DNA of 64,000 nt from Salsuginibacillus kocurii DSM 18087 (GCF_000377705.1 NZ_KB898624.1:1-64000), one strand, 5' to 3'. Shown: positions 26,383 through 34,320, counted from the stretch's first letter. Notes: generated by a model not told the origin, from the sequence alone. A program made the numbers and translations.

Positions 26383-27078
26383 TTACGCTTTATCATCGTA
26401 GGGTTGAACATACAGGCCGTCATAGGGGTCCCAGTCCGCAAACAGAACATCCTCATGAGAATAAATATGCAAGTCTGCTAGCTCTTCATTTAATGCAGTC
26501 AAAGTGAGTCCTGCTTCTTTTATGTTATCACCAAGCAGCTCGCCGTCTGCAATCAAGGTGATCGGCAAGCTGGGCGGTGTTTGACTTACGACCTGTAAAT
26601 CAGAAGCCGTGGGTGTTTTGGTTTCGTTGGTTTTAATGATGTTTAGTTTTCCATTAGCCTCGAGGATTCCATAGGCCACTTCACGCACAGAAAACACATC
26701 GTTATCCCGTAAGAGGTGTTGCATTTGATTAATATCGAGCCGCTGTTTTTTCATGGCCTGAAAATCTAATTCTCCGTTGCGGATAATGACTGTCGGTTCA
26801 CCTTCTAATAGGAACCGACTTTTTTTAAATTTTTGTGTAACCCACTCTACGGTAGCAATTAACATCGTCCAGAGCGCGAGAGCATATAAAACATAATTGA
26901 CTCCAATTTCTTTATCGTAAATAGCGTTACCTACTAATTCCCCTAACACAAGGGCTGAAATAAAGTCAAAGGGTGTTAGTTGAGTAATTTGCGTTTTCCC
27001 GAGCCATTTGGTCATTAAAAGCAAGGCAAAAAAACCGACAATTAACTCTACCGTTAAGGAGAGAACGTTCGTATCCAC
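26383..27078 (-). CDS. DUF421 (YetF-type) membrane protein
   Basis: A 231-residue protein with three N-terminal membrane segments (about 6-85) and a soluble DUF421 domain. GKTQITQLTPFDFISALVLGELVGN and ALNIIKT-like NGKLNIIK after MQHLLRDNDVFSVREVAYGILE are typical of YetF/YrbG proteins. Members of this family act in the spore inner membrane, and the 2Duf protein of the spoVA2mob element raises spore wet-heat resistance (established for that family). The gene faces the spoVAC-AD-AEb cluster from the left. GTG start with GGGGG eight bases upstream. Confidence 0.85.
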   Translation of the reverse strand: MDTNVLSLTVELIVGFFALLLMTKWLGKTQITQLTPFDFISALVLGELVGNAIYDKEIGVNYVLYALALWTMLIATVEWVTQKFKKSRFLLEGEPTVIIRNGELDFQAMKKQRLDINQMQHLLRDNDVFSVREVAYGILEANGKLNIIKTNETKTPTASDLQVVSQTPPSLPITLIADGELLGDNIKEAGLTLTALNEELADLHIYSHEDVLFADWDPYDGLYVQPYDDKA

Positions 27079-27135
27079 ACAGATGACCCCCTTACTTCAT
27101 GTAGGGTGGTTTTTTTGTGTGGAATTATCCGGTAA

Positions 27136-27675
27136 TTAAGCGGAAAACTTAGACATTTGCGCATCAAGTTGAGCTAACGTTTGTTTGGAAGCTTGGACAA
27201 CTTGATTCCATTCACTTTGAGGGTCATGCGGCTGTCCGGTAAAGACTGTTTTGTAACTACGGTCTTTAGTAAGCCAGTAAGTCTGAAGGTAGGATTGATA
27301 CATATCCCAAAACTGTTCGATGGCGATCAGTTCATTTGCGTGAAAGCACTTGGCGAGCGTTTCTTTTTGAAAGCCGGGTTCAATAGGTGTTTGTTCAAAA
27401 GCAGTAGGAGTAAGTGTGTTTGTTTGTTTTTTAACAGCCCTTCGTACGGTTAAGGCGCGCTCTAATACAACCTCTCTTGTTTCCTCGCACAAGTTCTCAC
27501 TTTTTAAGTGGTCTAATTGTTCTAAAGATTGTAACAGCTCAGACATCTTTTCTTGTGTAGAATGCAATTCTGTTCCGACGGTTTTAAACTGTTTTATTAT
27601 CCTGGAAAGAAGCCATAGTACCAACATGATCAATAGCAGTAAAACACTGATCGCGCTCCATATAACAGGTTCCAA
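27136..27675 (-). CDS. Membrane-anchored coiled-coil protein of unknown function
   Basis: I do not recognise this 179-residue protein. It has one N-terminal membrane segment (about 7-26), a predicted coiled coil (about 30-80, rich in Glu, Leu, Gln) and a C-terminal part with FWDMYQSYLQTYWLTKDRSY. It lies just upstream of the DUF421 gene on the same strand (57 bases apart) and divergent from the lipoprotein-spoVA operon, so it may belong to the same spore module (inference from position only). Confidence 0.6.
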   Translation of the reverse strand: MEPVIWSAISVLLLLIMLVLWLLSRIIKQFKTVGTELHSTQEKMSELLQSLEQLDHLKSENLCEETREVVLERALTVRRAVKKQTNTLTPTAFEQTPIEPGFQKETLAKCFHANELIAIEQFWDMYQSYLQTYWLTKDRSYKTVFTGQPHDPQSEWNQVVQASKQTLAQLDAQMSKFSA

Positions 27676-27860
27676 AGGTTACACCCTTTCATCTTTAATT
27701 AGTTGATAAGGTAATGGTGGCAAAGCCAAGGATATTAACCTGTCTGCACATGCTTCCTCTCTCTCGGTTCAGCTCAATAGAACAAAGCAGTGGTAAAGCG
27801 TGAAGCTTCGCGCATTTAATGCGACTTTCCACTTTCCTACTCATATCTTTTTTTGGTTTG

Positions 27861-27882
27861 GTCAAACTACAGTCAGGTTTGA
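27861..27882. promoter_or_regulatory. Inverted repeat upstream of the spoVAC operon
   Basis: GTCAAAC at 27861-27867 and GTTTGAC at 27876-27882 form a perfect 7-base inverted repeat around an 8-base centre, directly before the ribosome site of the lipoprotein gene. It could be an operator or a small hairpin in the leader. Confidence 0.4.
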
Positions 27883-27906
27883 CTTTAATGGAGGTGAGGG
27901 TTAAGG

Positions 27907-28347
27907 ATGTCTACCTGGAAAACATTAGTACCATTTTTCATTATCTTTTTGATAGTGGCGGGGTGTAATACGGATGACACGGGAGCAGCTCAAAAAAAGG
28001 GCACCCCGGATAACCCGTGTCAACAAGATGAAGCTGTAGAAGCAAAAGTCGTATTAAATCAAATGGATGCTTTCATTGAACCTCGAGCTGTCAGCTGTGA
28101 TGAGGAAGTATTTGCGACTGCAAAAGTTAAGCAGATGAACCGATTGAAGATACCAGAACATACGAAAGAAGCTTTAGTCGAGTTAGATGAAAAACTGCCT
28201 CACTCAGAACTACATTTTTCCACAGATCAAAAAGTGTGGCAACTATTAGATGACTTAGAAACTGATACAGGCAGCGAAGAAATGCAAAAATCAGAAATTC
28301 GTACACGCCTTTTAGAAGTGGAAGACCATATAAGAGTGAAAGGATAG
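27907..28347 (+). CDS. Sporulation-type lipoprotein, divergent YhcN/YlaJ-like (tentative)
   Basis: A 146-residue secreted lipoprotein: signal peptide 1-20 with lipobox IVAGC. The mature part contains FATAKVKQMNRLKIPEHTK and SELHFSTDQKVWQLLDDLE, which fits the pattern of the YhcN/YlaJ spore lipoprotein domain (a VAV-type strand, a helix, then a YVSxxPD-like strand and helix), but the usual HANxA motif is absent. YhcN/YlaJ genes precede spoVAC in spoVA2-type operons, so position supports the call. It ends 5 bases before spoVAC. GGAGGTGAGG lies upstream of ATG 27907. Confidence 0.65.
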   Translation: MSTWKTLVPFFIIFLIVAGCNTDDTGAAQKKGTPDNPCQQDEAVEAKVVLNQMDAFIEPRAVSCDEEVFATAKVKQMNRLKIPEHTKEALVELDEKLPHSELHFSTDQKVWQLLDDLETDTGSEEMQKSEIRTRLLEVEDHIRVKG

Positions 28348-28352
28348 ATTGG

Positions 28353-28814
28353 ATGTCTCAGAATAACAAAACCCATTATCAACAATTATCCAGCCAAATG
28401 GAACCAAAGCGCCCGCTATTAATAAATTGCTTTAATGCTTTTTGGATAGGTGGGTTAATTTGTGTGGTGGGACAATGTTTGCAATGGTTTTTCATTCATT
28501 ATTTTGATTTTAATGAGCAGACAGCTGGAGATCCCACTGTGGCTGTTTTAATCATCCTCGCTATATTGTTAACGGGGTTAGGTGTATATGATAAATTTGC
28601 TCAATTCGCAGGGGCCGGTACAGCGGTTCCGGTTACGGGGTTTGCCAATGCCATGTCTAGTGCGGCGATTGAACACCGGACGGAAGGATTCGTGTTAGGC
28701 GTAGGCGGTAATATGTTCAAACTCGCAGGTTCTGTTATTGTTTACGGGACCGTAGCTGCTTTCGTAATTGCCTTAATTCGTACGCTGTTAGCGCAAGGAG
28801 GGATTGCGCCTTGA
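28353..28814 (+). CDS. spoVAC: Stage V sporulation protein AC
   Basis: An integral membrane protein of the SpoVA complex, thought to form a mechanosensitive channel for Ca-dipicolinate in the spore inner membrane. 153 residues with hydrophobic segments at about 28-48, 66-82 and 118-140. Family motifs: CFNAFWIGGLICVVGQ, DKFAQFAGAGTAVPVTGFAN and GMxF-like GVGGNMFKLAGSV. ATG with AAAGGAT upstream. It is the first spoVA gene of the cluster and overlaps spoVAD by four bases. Located far from spoVAEa-AF, unlike the single B. subtilis operon. Confidence 0.94.
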   Translation: MSQNNKTHYQQLSSQMEPKRPLLINCFNAFWIGGLICVVGQCLQWFFIHYFDFNEQTAGDPTVAVLIILAILLTGLGVYDKFAQFAGAGTAVPVTGFANAMSSAAIEHRTEGFVLGVGGNMFKLAGSVIVYGTVAAFVIALIRTLLAQGGIAP

Positions 28815-29827
28815 AGCTAGGTAAACAAAGTTGGAGATTTGAAAATAGTCCGGTTATTTCCTCTGCTGGCACGTCAGCTGGTCCTTTTGAAGCCCAAGGT
28901 CCGTTGGCAACAGACTTTGATGTTTTATACGATGAGCTTTGGCTGGGCGAAACGTCATTTGAAAAAGCACAACAAATGTTGTTCGAGACGGCTTGTAATC
29001 AAGCAATGGAAAAAGGCCAACTGACAGAAGAAGATATTGATTTTATATTAGCAGGAGATTTATCAAACCAAATGACGTCAACAAATTTTGGCTGCCGGTC
29101 ATTTACTCTTCCGTACATCGGTGTGTTTGGTGCTTGTTCCACCTCTATGGAAGCACTTGCTTTAGGAGCTTTTTTAGTAAATGGTGGAGGGGCGCAGCAC
29201 GTTCTTGCTGGAACAACGAGCCATAACGCTGCGGTCGAAAAAATCTTCCGCTATCCGACAGAATATGGATCTCAAAAACCACCTACTGCTCAATGGACAG
29301 CAACGGCTGGCGGGGCAGCTATCGTTAGTGCACAAGGGAACGGTCCGCTCATCACTCATGCGACGATTGGTCGCGTAATCGATGAAGGCCTGACTGATCC
29401 TTTCAATATGGGAGCTGCGATGGCTCCAGCAGCGGTTGATACTCTTAAAGCTCACGTTAATGATACAGGCAGCGATCTTACTCAATATGATTTAGTGGTA
29501 ACGGGAGACTTGGGGCGAGTAGGACGCCCGCTTGCATTGGAGCTTTTAAAAGAGGAAGGAATAGACATTCAGCCCCAGCAATTCGTTGACACAGGAATTC
29601 TAATGTATTCTGAACAGCAAAATGTAAGAGCGGGAGGAAGTGGGTGCGGCTGTGCTGCCGCTGTCACCTTTGGTCATTTATTGAAGCGACTCGAGAACGG
29701 AGAATGGAATCGAATTTTTGTTATTGCTACAGGGGCACTTCTCTCTCCCATTTCTTATCAACAGCATGAGACCATTCCTTGTATTGCCCATGGAGTAGTG
29801 ATTGAGAGAGGGGGTAAGCAGTCATGA
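28811..29827 (+). CDS. spoVAD: Stage V sporulation protein AD
   Basis: A 338-residue soluble thiolase-fold protein that binds dipicolinic acid and delivers it to the SpoVA channel. Thiolase-like landmarks: [24 protein letters not shown] and [19 protein letters not shown] start, with AAGGAGGG well placed and TTGA overlapping the spoVAC stop; the N-terminus [15 protein letters not shown] matches the family. It overlaps spoVAEb by four bases, which supports coupled translation. Confidence 0.95.
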   Translation: MKLGKQSWRFENSPVISSAGTSAGPFEAQGPLATDFDVLYDELWLGETSFEKAQQMLFETACNQAMEKGQLTEEDIDFILAGDLSNQMTSTNFGCRSFTLPYIGVFGACSTSMEALALGAFLVNGGGAQHVLAGTTSHNAAVEKIFRYPTEYGSQKPPTAQWTATAGGAAIVSAQGNGPLITHATIGRVIDEGLTDPFNMGAAMAPAAVDTLKAHVNDTGSDLTQYDLVVTGDLGRVGRPLALELLKEEGIDIQPQQFVDTGILMYSEQQNVRAGGSGCGCAAAVTFGHLLKRLENGEWNRIFVIATGALLSPISYQQHETIPCIAHGVVIERGGKQS

Positions 29828-30174
29828 TTTTTCTCTGGGCTTTTATCGTAGGGGGGCTGATTTGTGTCATTGGCCAATTGCTGATGGATGTCGGTAAATT
29901 AACACCAGCTCACACATTGGCAGCTTTGGTGGTATCTGGAGCTGTACTTGATGGCTTGGGTATTTATGAACGGTTAATTGATTTTGCCGGAGCAGGGGCT
30001 ACTGTGCCAATTACTAGCTTCGGTAATCACCTCGTTCATGGAGCGATGCAAGAAGCAGAGGAGAACGGGATTATTGGTATATTAACTGGTATCTTTGAAG
30101 TGACCAGTTCTGGTATATCTGCAGCTATTATATTCAGCTTTATTGCTGCACTGATTTTTAAACCAAAAGGCTGA
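29824..30174 (+). CDS. spoVAEB: Stage V sporulation protein AEb
   Basis: A 116-residue inner membrane partner of SpoVAC with three hydrophobic segments, the same length as B. subtilis SpoVAEb. Motifs [17 protein letters not shown] and [20 protein letters not shown] parallel those of SpoVAC, showing their common origin. The start overlaps the spoVAD stop (ATGA). Last gene of the relocated cluster, followed by a terminator. Confidence 0.94.
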   Translation: MIFLWAFIVGGLICVIGQLLMDVGKLTPAHTLAALVVSGAVLDGLGIYERLIDFAGAGATVPITSFGNHLVHGAMQEAEENGIIGILTGIFEVTSSGISAAIIFSFIAALIFKPKG

Positions 30175-30194
30175 TTTAAGCTAAGGTGTTGATG

Positions 30195-30225
30195 AATCCT
30201 TCCCGCATAATGGGGAGGATTTTCT
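30195..30225 (+). terminator. Rho-independent terminator after spoVAEb
   Basis: AATCCTTCCC pairs with GGGGAGGATT, followed by TTTCT, 21 bases after the spoVAEb stop. Confidence 0.8.
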
Positions 30226-30451
30226 ATTAGAGAGACAAAACTGTCCACAAGTTCTTTGCCACCAATGGCATTTACCGGCTCCAGGGGGCCTTTACCCTAC
30301 ATCATTGGTTTTCACTTCGTTTGAACTCACTGTGTCTTCTATGCCGCGGTCTGTTTGGGCCCTCATCGAAGCTCTGGTCTGCGGATATTCAGTTGTGCCG
30401 TATTGCCCACAGGGGAGTCTTGCCTCTTTCGTTATTTTCTACACAGAGCAA
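30226..30451. other. Unassigned 226-base non-coding block
   Basis: Relatively GC-rich for this genome (for example CCGGCTCCAGGGGGCC). A reading frame from 30305 on the plus strand runs through it into the antisense of the DUF421 gene and lacks a ribosome site. No known repeat or RNA was recognised. Confidence 0.4.
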
Positions 30452-31162
30452 TTATTTAGGGGTTGGAAGTTCAGGGAGGCGTCCTTTTTCGGAAACGTAA
30501 AGGTTTTTCTGTTCATCCATCCAAACATAAAATGCTTGCGCGATTGTCGTTTGAAAGTTTCCCTCCAATTGTTCGGTAATGTCTTGTTCGGTCAATTGAA
30601 AAGAATCCAGTGTTTCTTGAACAAACTGACCGTCTTTATACACTGGAAAGGTTAGGAGCGTATGCTGGGGAAGTTGCCCCATATCTTCGGCAGTTAACGG
30701 ACGTTTTTCATCAAAAGGATAAATAGATAACTTGCCGCTGCCTTCGATGAGGGCAAGTCGAATGTCACTTGGTTGAAAATATCCTTGTTCTCGCAGTAAT
30801 TCGGTGACATCATCTATTGAATATTTTATCTTTTTCATATTTTCCGGCAGTAGTTTCCCGTATTCAATGACTGGTGTAGGAGGCAGGCTCAATTTTCTTC
30901 TGAAAGCTGGGTATTTAAGCATAAGAATAGTCGCTGTTTTTTGTAATAATCCAATCATGAGAATGGCAAAAGCCGTAAGCGTGTTTGAGACATTGGGGTC
31001 TGCTATATCTGCGCCAGTTACAGAAGCTAGGGTTATAATAATTAAAAAATCAAAAACAGGCATTTCTGCGACTGGTCTTTTTCCCATAAATAGAGTAACC
31101 ATAGCTAACAAAGGAAGAATTGTAAGAATCCTCCCTAAGACGATTGCCATTTCACCCACCAT
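30452..31162 (-). CDS. Second DUF421 (YetF/YrbG-type) membrane protein
   Basis: A 236-residue paralogue of the DUF421 gene at 26383-27078, with three N-terminal membrane segments (about 6-80) and a soluble domain. GKRPVAEMPVFDFLIIITLASVTG and IRLALIEGSGKLSIYPFDE mark the family. It lies to the right of spoVAC-AD-AEb and, like the first one, is on the minus strand, so the two DUF421 genes bracket the spoVA cluster. The product is probably in the spore inner membrane (inference from family and context). The minus-strand start follows AGGAGGT. Confidence 0.83.
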   Translation of the reverse strand: MVGEMAIVLGRILTILPLLAMVTLFMGKRPVAEMPVFDFLIIITLASVTGADIADPNVSNTLTAFAILMIGLLQKTATILMLKYPAFRRKLSLPPTPVIEYGKLLPENMKKIKYSIDDVTELLREQGYFQPSDIRLALIEGSGKLSIYPFDEKRPLTAEDMGQLPQHTLLTFPVYKDGQFVQETLDSFQLTEQDITEQLEGNFQTTIAQAFYVWMDEQKNLYVSEKGRLPELPTPK

Positions 31163-31289
31163 TTAGATACCTCCTATTAACTCTCTCTTTCTTAAGTAAC
31201 AAGGTCATGATATGTGTATTTGCTTAGAAAATGTTATCCTCCAAATCTTTACTAAGTAGTATAACCATGTTCTCTTTCTTTACCATGCT

Positions 31290-31317
31290 GCATAGCTTAG
31301 AAGGACATGCATACAGA
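31290..31317 (+). promoter_or_regulatory. Possible sigma-E promoter of dacB-spmA-spmB
   Basis: GCATAGC at 31290-31296, 13 bases, CATACAGA at 31310-31317 resembles the sigma-E pattern (GCATATT / CATACAnT). It ends 32 bases before dacB. The dacB operon of B. subtilis is sigma-E dependent. Confidence 0.4.
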
Positions 31318-31349
31318 TTATTATAGACCAGTGGAGGGAGGAGCAAGGG

Positions 31350-32486
31350 GTGAAGGCAACCATTGTGCGAATCGTTCTCTGTCTTCTCTTTTTTGGGGTT
31401 GTAGCTATTAGCCCAGCAAATGCTGAGACGATTGAGGCAGAAATATCAGCAGAGACAGCCATATTAATTGATGAGGAAAGCGGGCGAATATTGTTTGAAA
31501 AAAATAAAGATCAGCCGATGAGAATTGCAAGTATTACAAAAATCATGACTGCAGTGCTTGCTCTAGAGCATGGGGATTTAGAAGAAGAGGTTAAGGTCAG
31601 TGAAGAAGCGGTAAGAGCAGAAGGGTCCTCTTTATATTTACAAGCAGGTACTAAAATACCGCTCGAAGATTTAGTGTATGGTTTAATGCTTCGTTCTGGA
31701 AATGATTCTGCTGTAGCTATCGCAGAACACGTGGGCGGCAGCTTAGAAGGTTTTTCTATTATGATGAATGAAAAAGCTGAACAGCTGGGGATGAATAATT
31801 CCTATTTTAATAATCCGCATGGGTTAGATGACCACGAACAGCATTATTCTAGTGCTCATGATATGGCCAGGCTCATGCAATACGCCATGAAAGATGAGCA
31901 GTTCCGGGCAATTTCAGCTACAGAGACCTATAAAACGGACAATCCAGCAGAAGACTGGAATTATGAGTGGAGAAATAAAAATAAGCTGTTAACTAGCTTG
32001 TACAGCTACACAACAGGTGGGAAAACAGGGTATACCAAACGGGCTAAACGTACATTAGTAACCACTGCCGAAAAAGAAGGTGACCGTTTCATTGCGGTTA
32101 CCTTGAATGCTCCATCAGATTGGAATGACCATATCCGCATGTATGAAGAGGGTTTTGAAGCATTTGATACGATTACATTGGCTGAAGAGGGCAAACAGCC
32201 GCTTGTACAAGCGCCAGAAGGCAAAGACGTCTATTTGCATGAAGCGATTCGGTATCCGCTGACAGAAGAAGAAAGAAAAAGGGTAAGGCAAGCAGCTACG
32301 TTTCATTCTCCACGTGAACGGCGAAGTGAACATGAGGAGCGCGTAACACAGGAAGTGGGTCATTTAACGTTCGAATTGGATGACAGAACAATTGCAAGGT
32401 CTCCATTATTTGAAGAAAAGCAGCTAGACCAACAAGAAGGCTGGCGGGATCGGATTTGGCGTATGATTCGTTCGTTTATGGAGTGA
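31350..32486 (+). CDS. dacB: D-alanyl-D-alanine carboxypeptidase DacB (PBP5*)
   Basis: A mother-cell carboxypeptidase that limits cross-linking of the spore cortex. Signal peptide 1-25 (ending NAE). SITK (SxxK) near 62, SGNDSA (SxN) near 117 and KTGYT (KTG) near 222; then a C-terminal domain with a predicted amphipathic tail (WRDRIWRMIRSFME) for membrane attachment. GTG start after GGAGGGAGGAG. It is followed directly by spmA and spmB, the conserved dacB-spmA-spmB order. Confidence 0.94.
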   Translation: MKATIVRIVLCLLFFGVVAISPANAETIEAEISAETAILIDEESGRILFEKNKDQPMRIASITKIMTAVLALEHGDLEEEVKVSEEAVRAEGSSLYLQAGTKIPLEDLVYGLMLRSGNDSAVAIAEHVGGSLEGFSIMMNEKAEQLGMNNSYFNNPHGLDDHEQHYSSAHDMARLMQYAMKDEQFRAISATETYKTDNPAEDWNYEWRNKNKLLTSLYSYTTGGKTGYTKRAKRTLVTTAEKEGDRFIAVTLNAPSDWNDHIRMYEEGFEAFDTITLAEEGKQPLVQAPEGKDVYLHEAIRYPLTEEERKRVRQAATFHSPRERRSEHEERVTQEVGHLTFELDDRTIARSPLFEEKQLDQQEGWRDRIWRMIRSFME

Positions 32487-32492
32487 GGAGCT

Positions 32493-33095
32493 ATGATTAA
32501 TGTTATTTGGGCAGGGCTACTCATTACAGGCATTCTATATGCAGCAATCAATGGAACGATGGATCAGGTAAATGAGGCAATTTTTACAGGGGCTGAGCAA
32601 GCGGTAACGTTGTGTCTTGGGTTGATTAGTATCTTAGTTTTCTGGCTGGGCATCATGAAAATCGCTGAGCGTGGGGGGCTTCTAGCTTTAATTAGAAAAG
32701 CACTCTCCCCGCTCGCAGCCAAGTTGTATCCAGAAGTACCCAGAGACCACCCCGCCTTAGGTTATATGATTTCAAACATGAGCGCGAATATGCTCGGGCT
32801 TGGTAATGCGGCTACACCACTTGGCATTAAAGCAATGGAAGAACTAAAGAAACTAAATGGAAACAAAGATGAACCAAGCCGAACGATGATTACATTTTTG
32901 GCTATGAACACAGCAGGTTTAACATTAGTTCCTACCACGGTAATTGCCATAAGAATGAATTATGGCTCGGTGAACCCAGGGGAGATTATTGGCACGACTT
33001 TAATTGCAACAGCCCTTTCTGCCTGTGCCGCGATAATGATTGACCGCTTTTTTTATCATTTACGAAGGCGAAAGGAACGAAGGACTAATGGTTGA
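32493..33095 (+). CDS. spmA: Spore maturation protein A
   Basis: A 200-residue integral membrane protein of the nucleoside-recognition/Gate family, needed for normal spore core dehydration with SpmB. Motifs: VTLCLGLISILVFWLGIMKIAE and SANMLGLGNAATPLGIKAME, LAMNTAGLTLVPTT. It starts 6 bases after dacB, and the end overlaps spmB by 8 bases. Confidence 0.94.
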   Translation: MINVIWAGLLITGILYAAINGTMDQVNEAIFTGAEQAVTLCLGLISILVFWLGIMKIAERGGLLALIRKALSPLAAKLYPEVPRDHPALGYMISNMSANMLGLGNAATPLGIKAMEELKKLNGNKDEPSRTMITFLAMNTAGLTLVPTTVIAIRMNYGSVNPGEIIGTTLIATALSACAAIMIDRFFYHLRRRKERRTNG

Positions 33096-33621
33096 AGTAG
33101 TAAATTTGATATCTGTCTGGCTCATTCCTGTTATGTTGTTGCTGATTATATCTACAGCCGTTTTTCGCAAAGTCCCGGTGTACGAGACCTTTGTAGATGG
33201 GGCTAAGGAAGGGTTTGGACTGGCCGTCTCTATTATTCCCTATTTAACAGCAATGATGGTAGCTATCGCTGTATTTCGTGCCTCTGGTGCTATGGAGGCC
33301 TTAATTGGTCTGATCCAGCCTCTATTAGCTATCTGGAATGTTCCTGGAGAAATTGTGCCTTTAGCTGTGATGCGGCCATTGTCAGGGACGGGGGCGCTCG
33401 GATTAACGAGTGATATTATTCAAACTCACGGTCCGGATTCATTTATAGGCCGTTTAGTCTCTACGATGCAAGGGAGTACAGACACTACTCTTTATGTACT
33501 GACTGTTTATTTTGGCGCTGTAGGGATCAAAAAAGCAGGGGATGCGTTGAAGGTAGGATTACTTGCTGACCTTTGTGGCATTATTGCAGCCATCGTTATT
33601 GTTATGATCGTATTTGGATAA
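33088..33621 (+). CDS. spmB: Spore maturation protein B
   Basis: A 177-residue membrane partner of SpmA of the same Gate family. Motifs: VPVYETFVDGAKEG, IIPYLTAMMVAIAVFRASGAM and MRPLSGTGALG, STMQGSTDTTLYVLTVYFGAVGI. ATG 33088 follows GAAGGA; the longer frame from 33040 lies wholly within spmA and is unlikely. It ends the dacB-spmA-spmB operon. Confidence 0.94.
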   Translation: MVEVVNLISVWLIPVMLLLIISTAVFRKVPVYETFVDGAKEGFGLAVSIIPYLTAMMVAIAVFRASGAMEALIGLIQPLLAIWNVPGEIVPLAVMRPLSGTGALGLTSDIIQTHGPDSFIGRLVSTMQGSTDTTLYVLTVYFGAVGIKKAGDALKVGLLADLCGIIAAIVIVMIVFG

Positions 33622-33664
33622 AAAGTATAGGTGAGATGTCGGAATTTTCGGGCGAGATCCTAAA

Positions 33665-33700
33665 GAAAAAGCCTGAAGGTTTATCTTAAACCGTTCAGAC
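33665..33700 (-). terminator. Terminator of the 34-codon gene
   Basis: On the minus strand GTCTGAA.GGTTTA pairs with TAAACC.TTCAGGC around an AGA loop and runs into TTTTTC. The 5' arm includes the stop codon of the small gene. Confidence 0.75.
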
Positions 33701-33799
33701 GTTATAAAACGTATAGTAATTCGAAGCAGCTTTTTTCTGAATTAGTAGTAACCGTTCAGCAAGACTCATCTCTTTCCATTCTCGGACCGTAACAAGCAT
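33695..33799 (-). CDS. Small protein of 34 residues, unknown
   Basis: ATG at 33799 preceded by AAAGGAGG seven bases upstream, 34 codons, then TGA within a rho-independent terminator stem. A sigma-A-like promoter (TTGTTG, 16 bases, GATAAT) lies 65 bases upstream on the same strand. The protein starts MLVTVREWKEMSLAERLL and ends in a Tyr-rich NYYTFYNV; the first 28 residues could form an amphipathic helix. I recognise no family. The complete set of expression signals makes a real, single-gene unit likely. It lies between spmB and unknown minus-strand genes. Confidence 0.6.
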   Translation of the reverse strand: MLVTVREWKEMSLAERLLLIQKKAASNYYTFYNV

Positions 33800-33864
33800 A
33801 GAAGAACCTCCTTTATAATGGGGTAAAACAGTGAGCTTGATTACGAATGGAACTGACGTGTTGT

Positions 33865-33892
33865 ATTATCATAATTACCCCGAAAGCAACAA
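33865..33892 (-). promoter_or_regulatory. Putative sigma-A promoter of the 34-codon gene
   Basis: On the minus strand TTGTTG (33892-33887), a 16-base spacer and GATAAT (33870-33865). Confidence 0.5.
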
Positions 33893-34031
33893 AGAGAAAC
33901 GGATAATTCAAAATTTTAGAAAACATTAGTAATAAAGTAGGTATTTTACACGGAGGCAAGAGGGTTTTGTCCCGCTGTCATTTTAATGCAAAGTTTAAGC
34001 GAAGTATCGGCTACTAGCAGGTGTGAAAATA

Positions 34032-34058
34032 AAAACCTCGCTAGAAAAGCGAGGTTTT
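34032..34058 (-). terminator. Terminator of the 64-residue protein gene
   Basis: AAAACCTCGCT pairs perfectly with AGCGAGGTTTT; on the minus strand it is followed by TTATTTTC. It lies 68 bases after the stop of the gene at 34126-34320. Confidence 0.85.
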
Positions 34059-34125
34059 AATACTTATACACGTATATTTTGGTAAGAAACAGAAGAGTGT
34101 CGTTAAGCAACACCTACGTTAGCCA

Positions 34126-34320
34126 TTAGCTGAGTGTAACTTTTTCTTTTCTTACCACAATTCGTTCATGGTCATCATCGTCTACAGGAACAAAATGTAC
34201 ATATTCAAGCACAAGTGTGCGTTCAAGCTCATTAATAACTGTCATTTCTTCTCCTTGATAATAGACAGTTTGACCAATTTCAAATTTCGATTCTTCTTCT
34301 TCAAAGTTCTCATCAACCAT
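34126..34320 (-). CDS. Small acidic protein, unknown (64 residues)
   Basis: I do not recognise the family. After an acidic N-terminus (VDENFEEEESKF) comes a probable small beta-barrel core, IGQTVYYQGEEMTVINE and LVLEYVHFVPV, then DDDDHERIVVRKEKVTL. The IGQxVYYxGEExTV pattern resembles small SH3-like or KOW-like folds. ATG 34320 follows GGGGTG; the frame extends to 34335 but without a ribosome site there. It has its own terminator downstream. Confidence 0.6.
   Translation of the reverse strand: MVDENFEEEESKFEIGQTVYYQGEEMTVINELERTLVLEYVHFVPVDDDDHERIVVRKEKVTLS

Noticed and set aside
27085-27117. Plus-strand hairpin with a T-run between the DUF421 gene and the coiled-coil gene
   Set aside because: No plus-strand gene ends nearby; the stem has mismatches. 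It may affect antisense transcription, but support is too weak to list.
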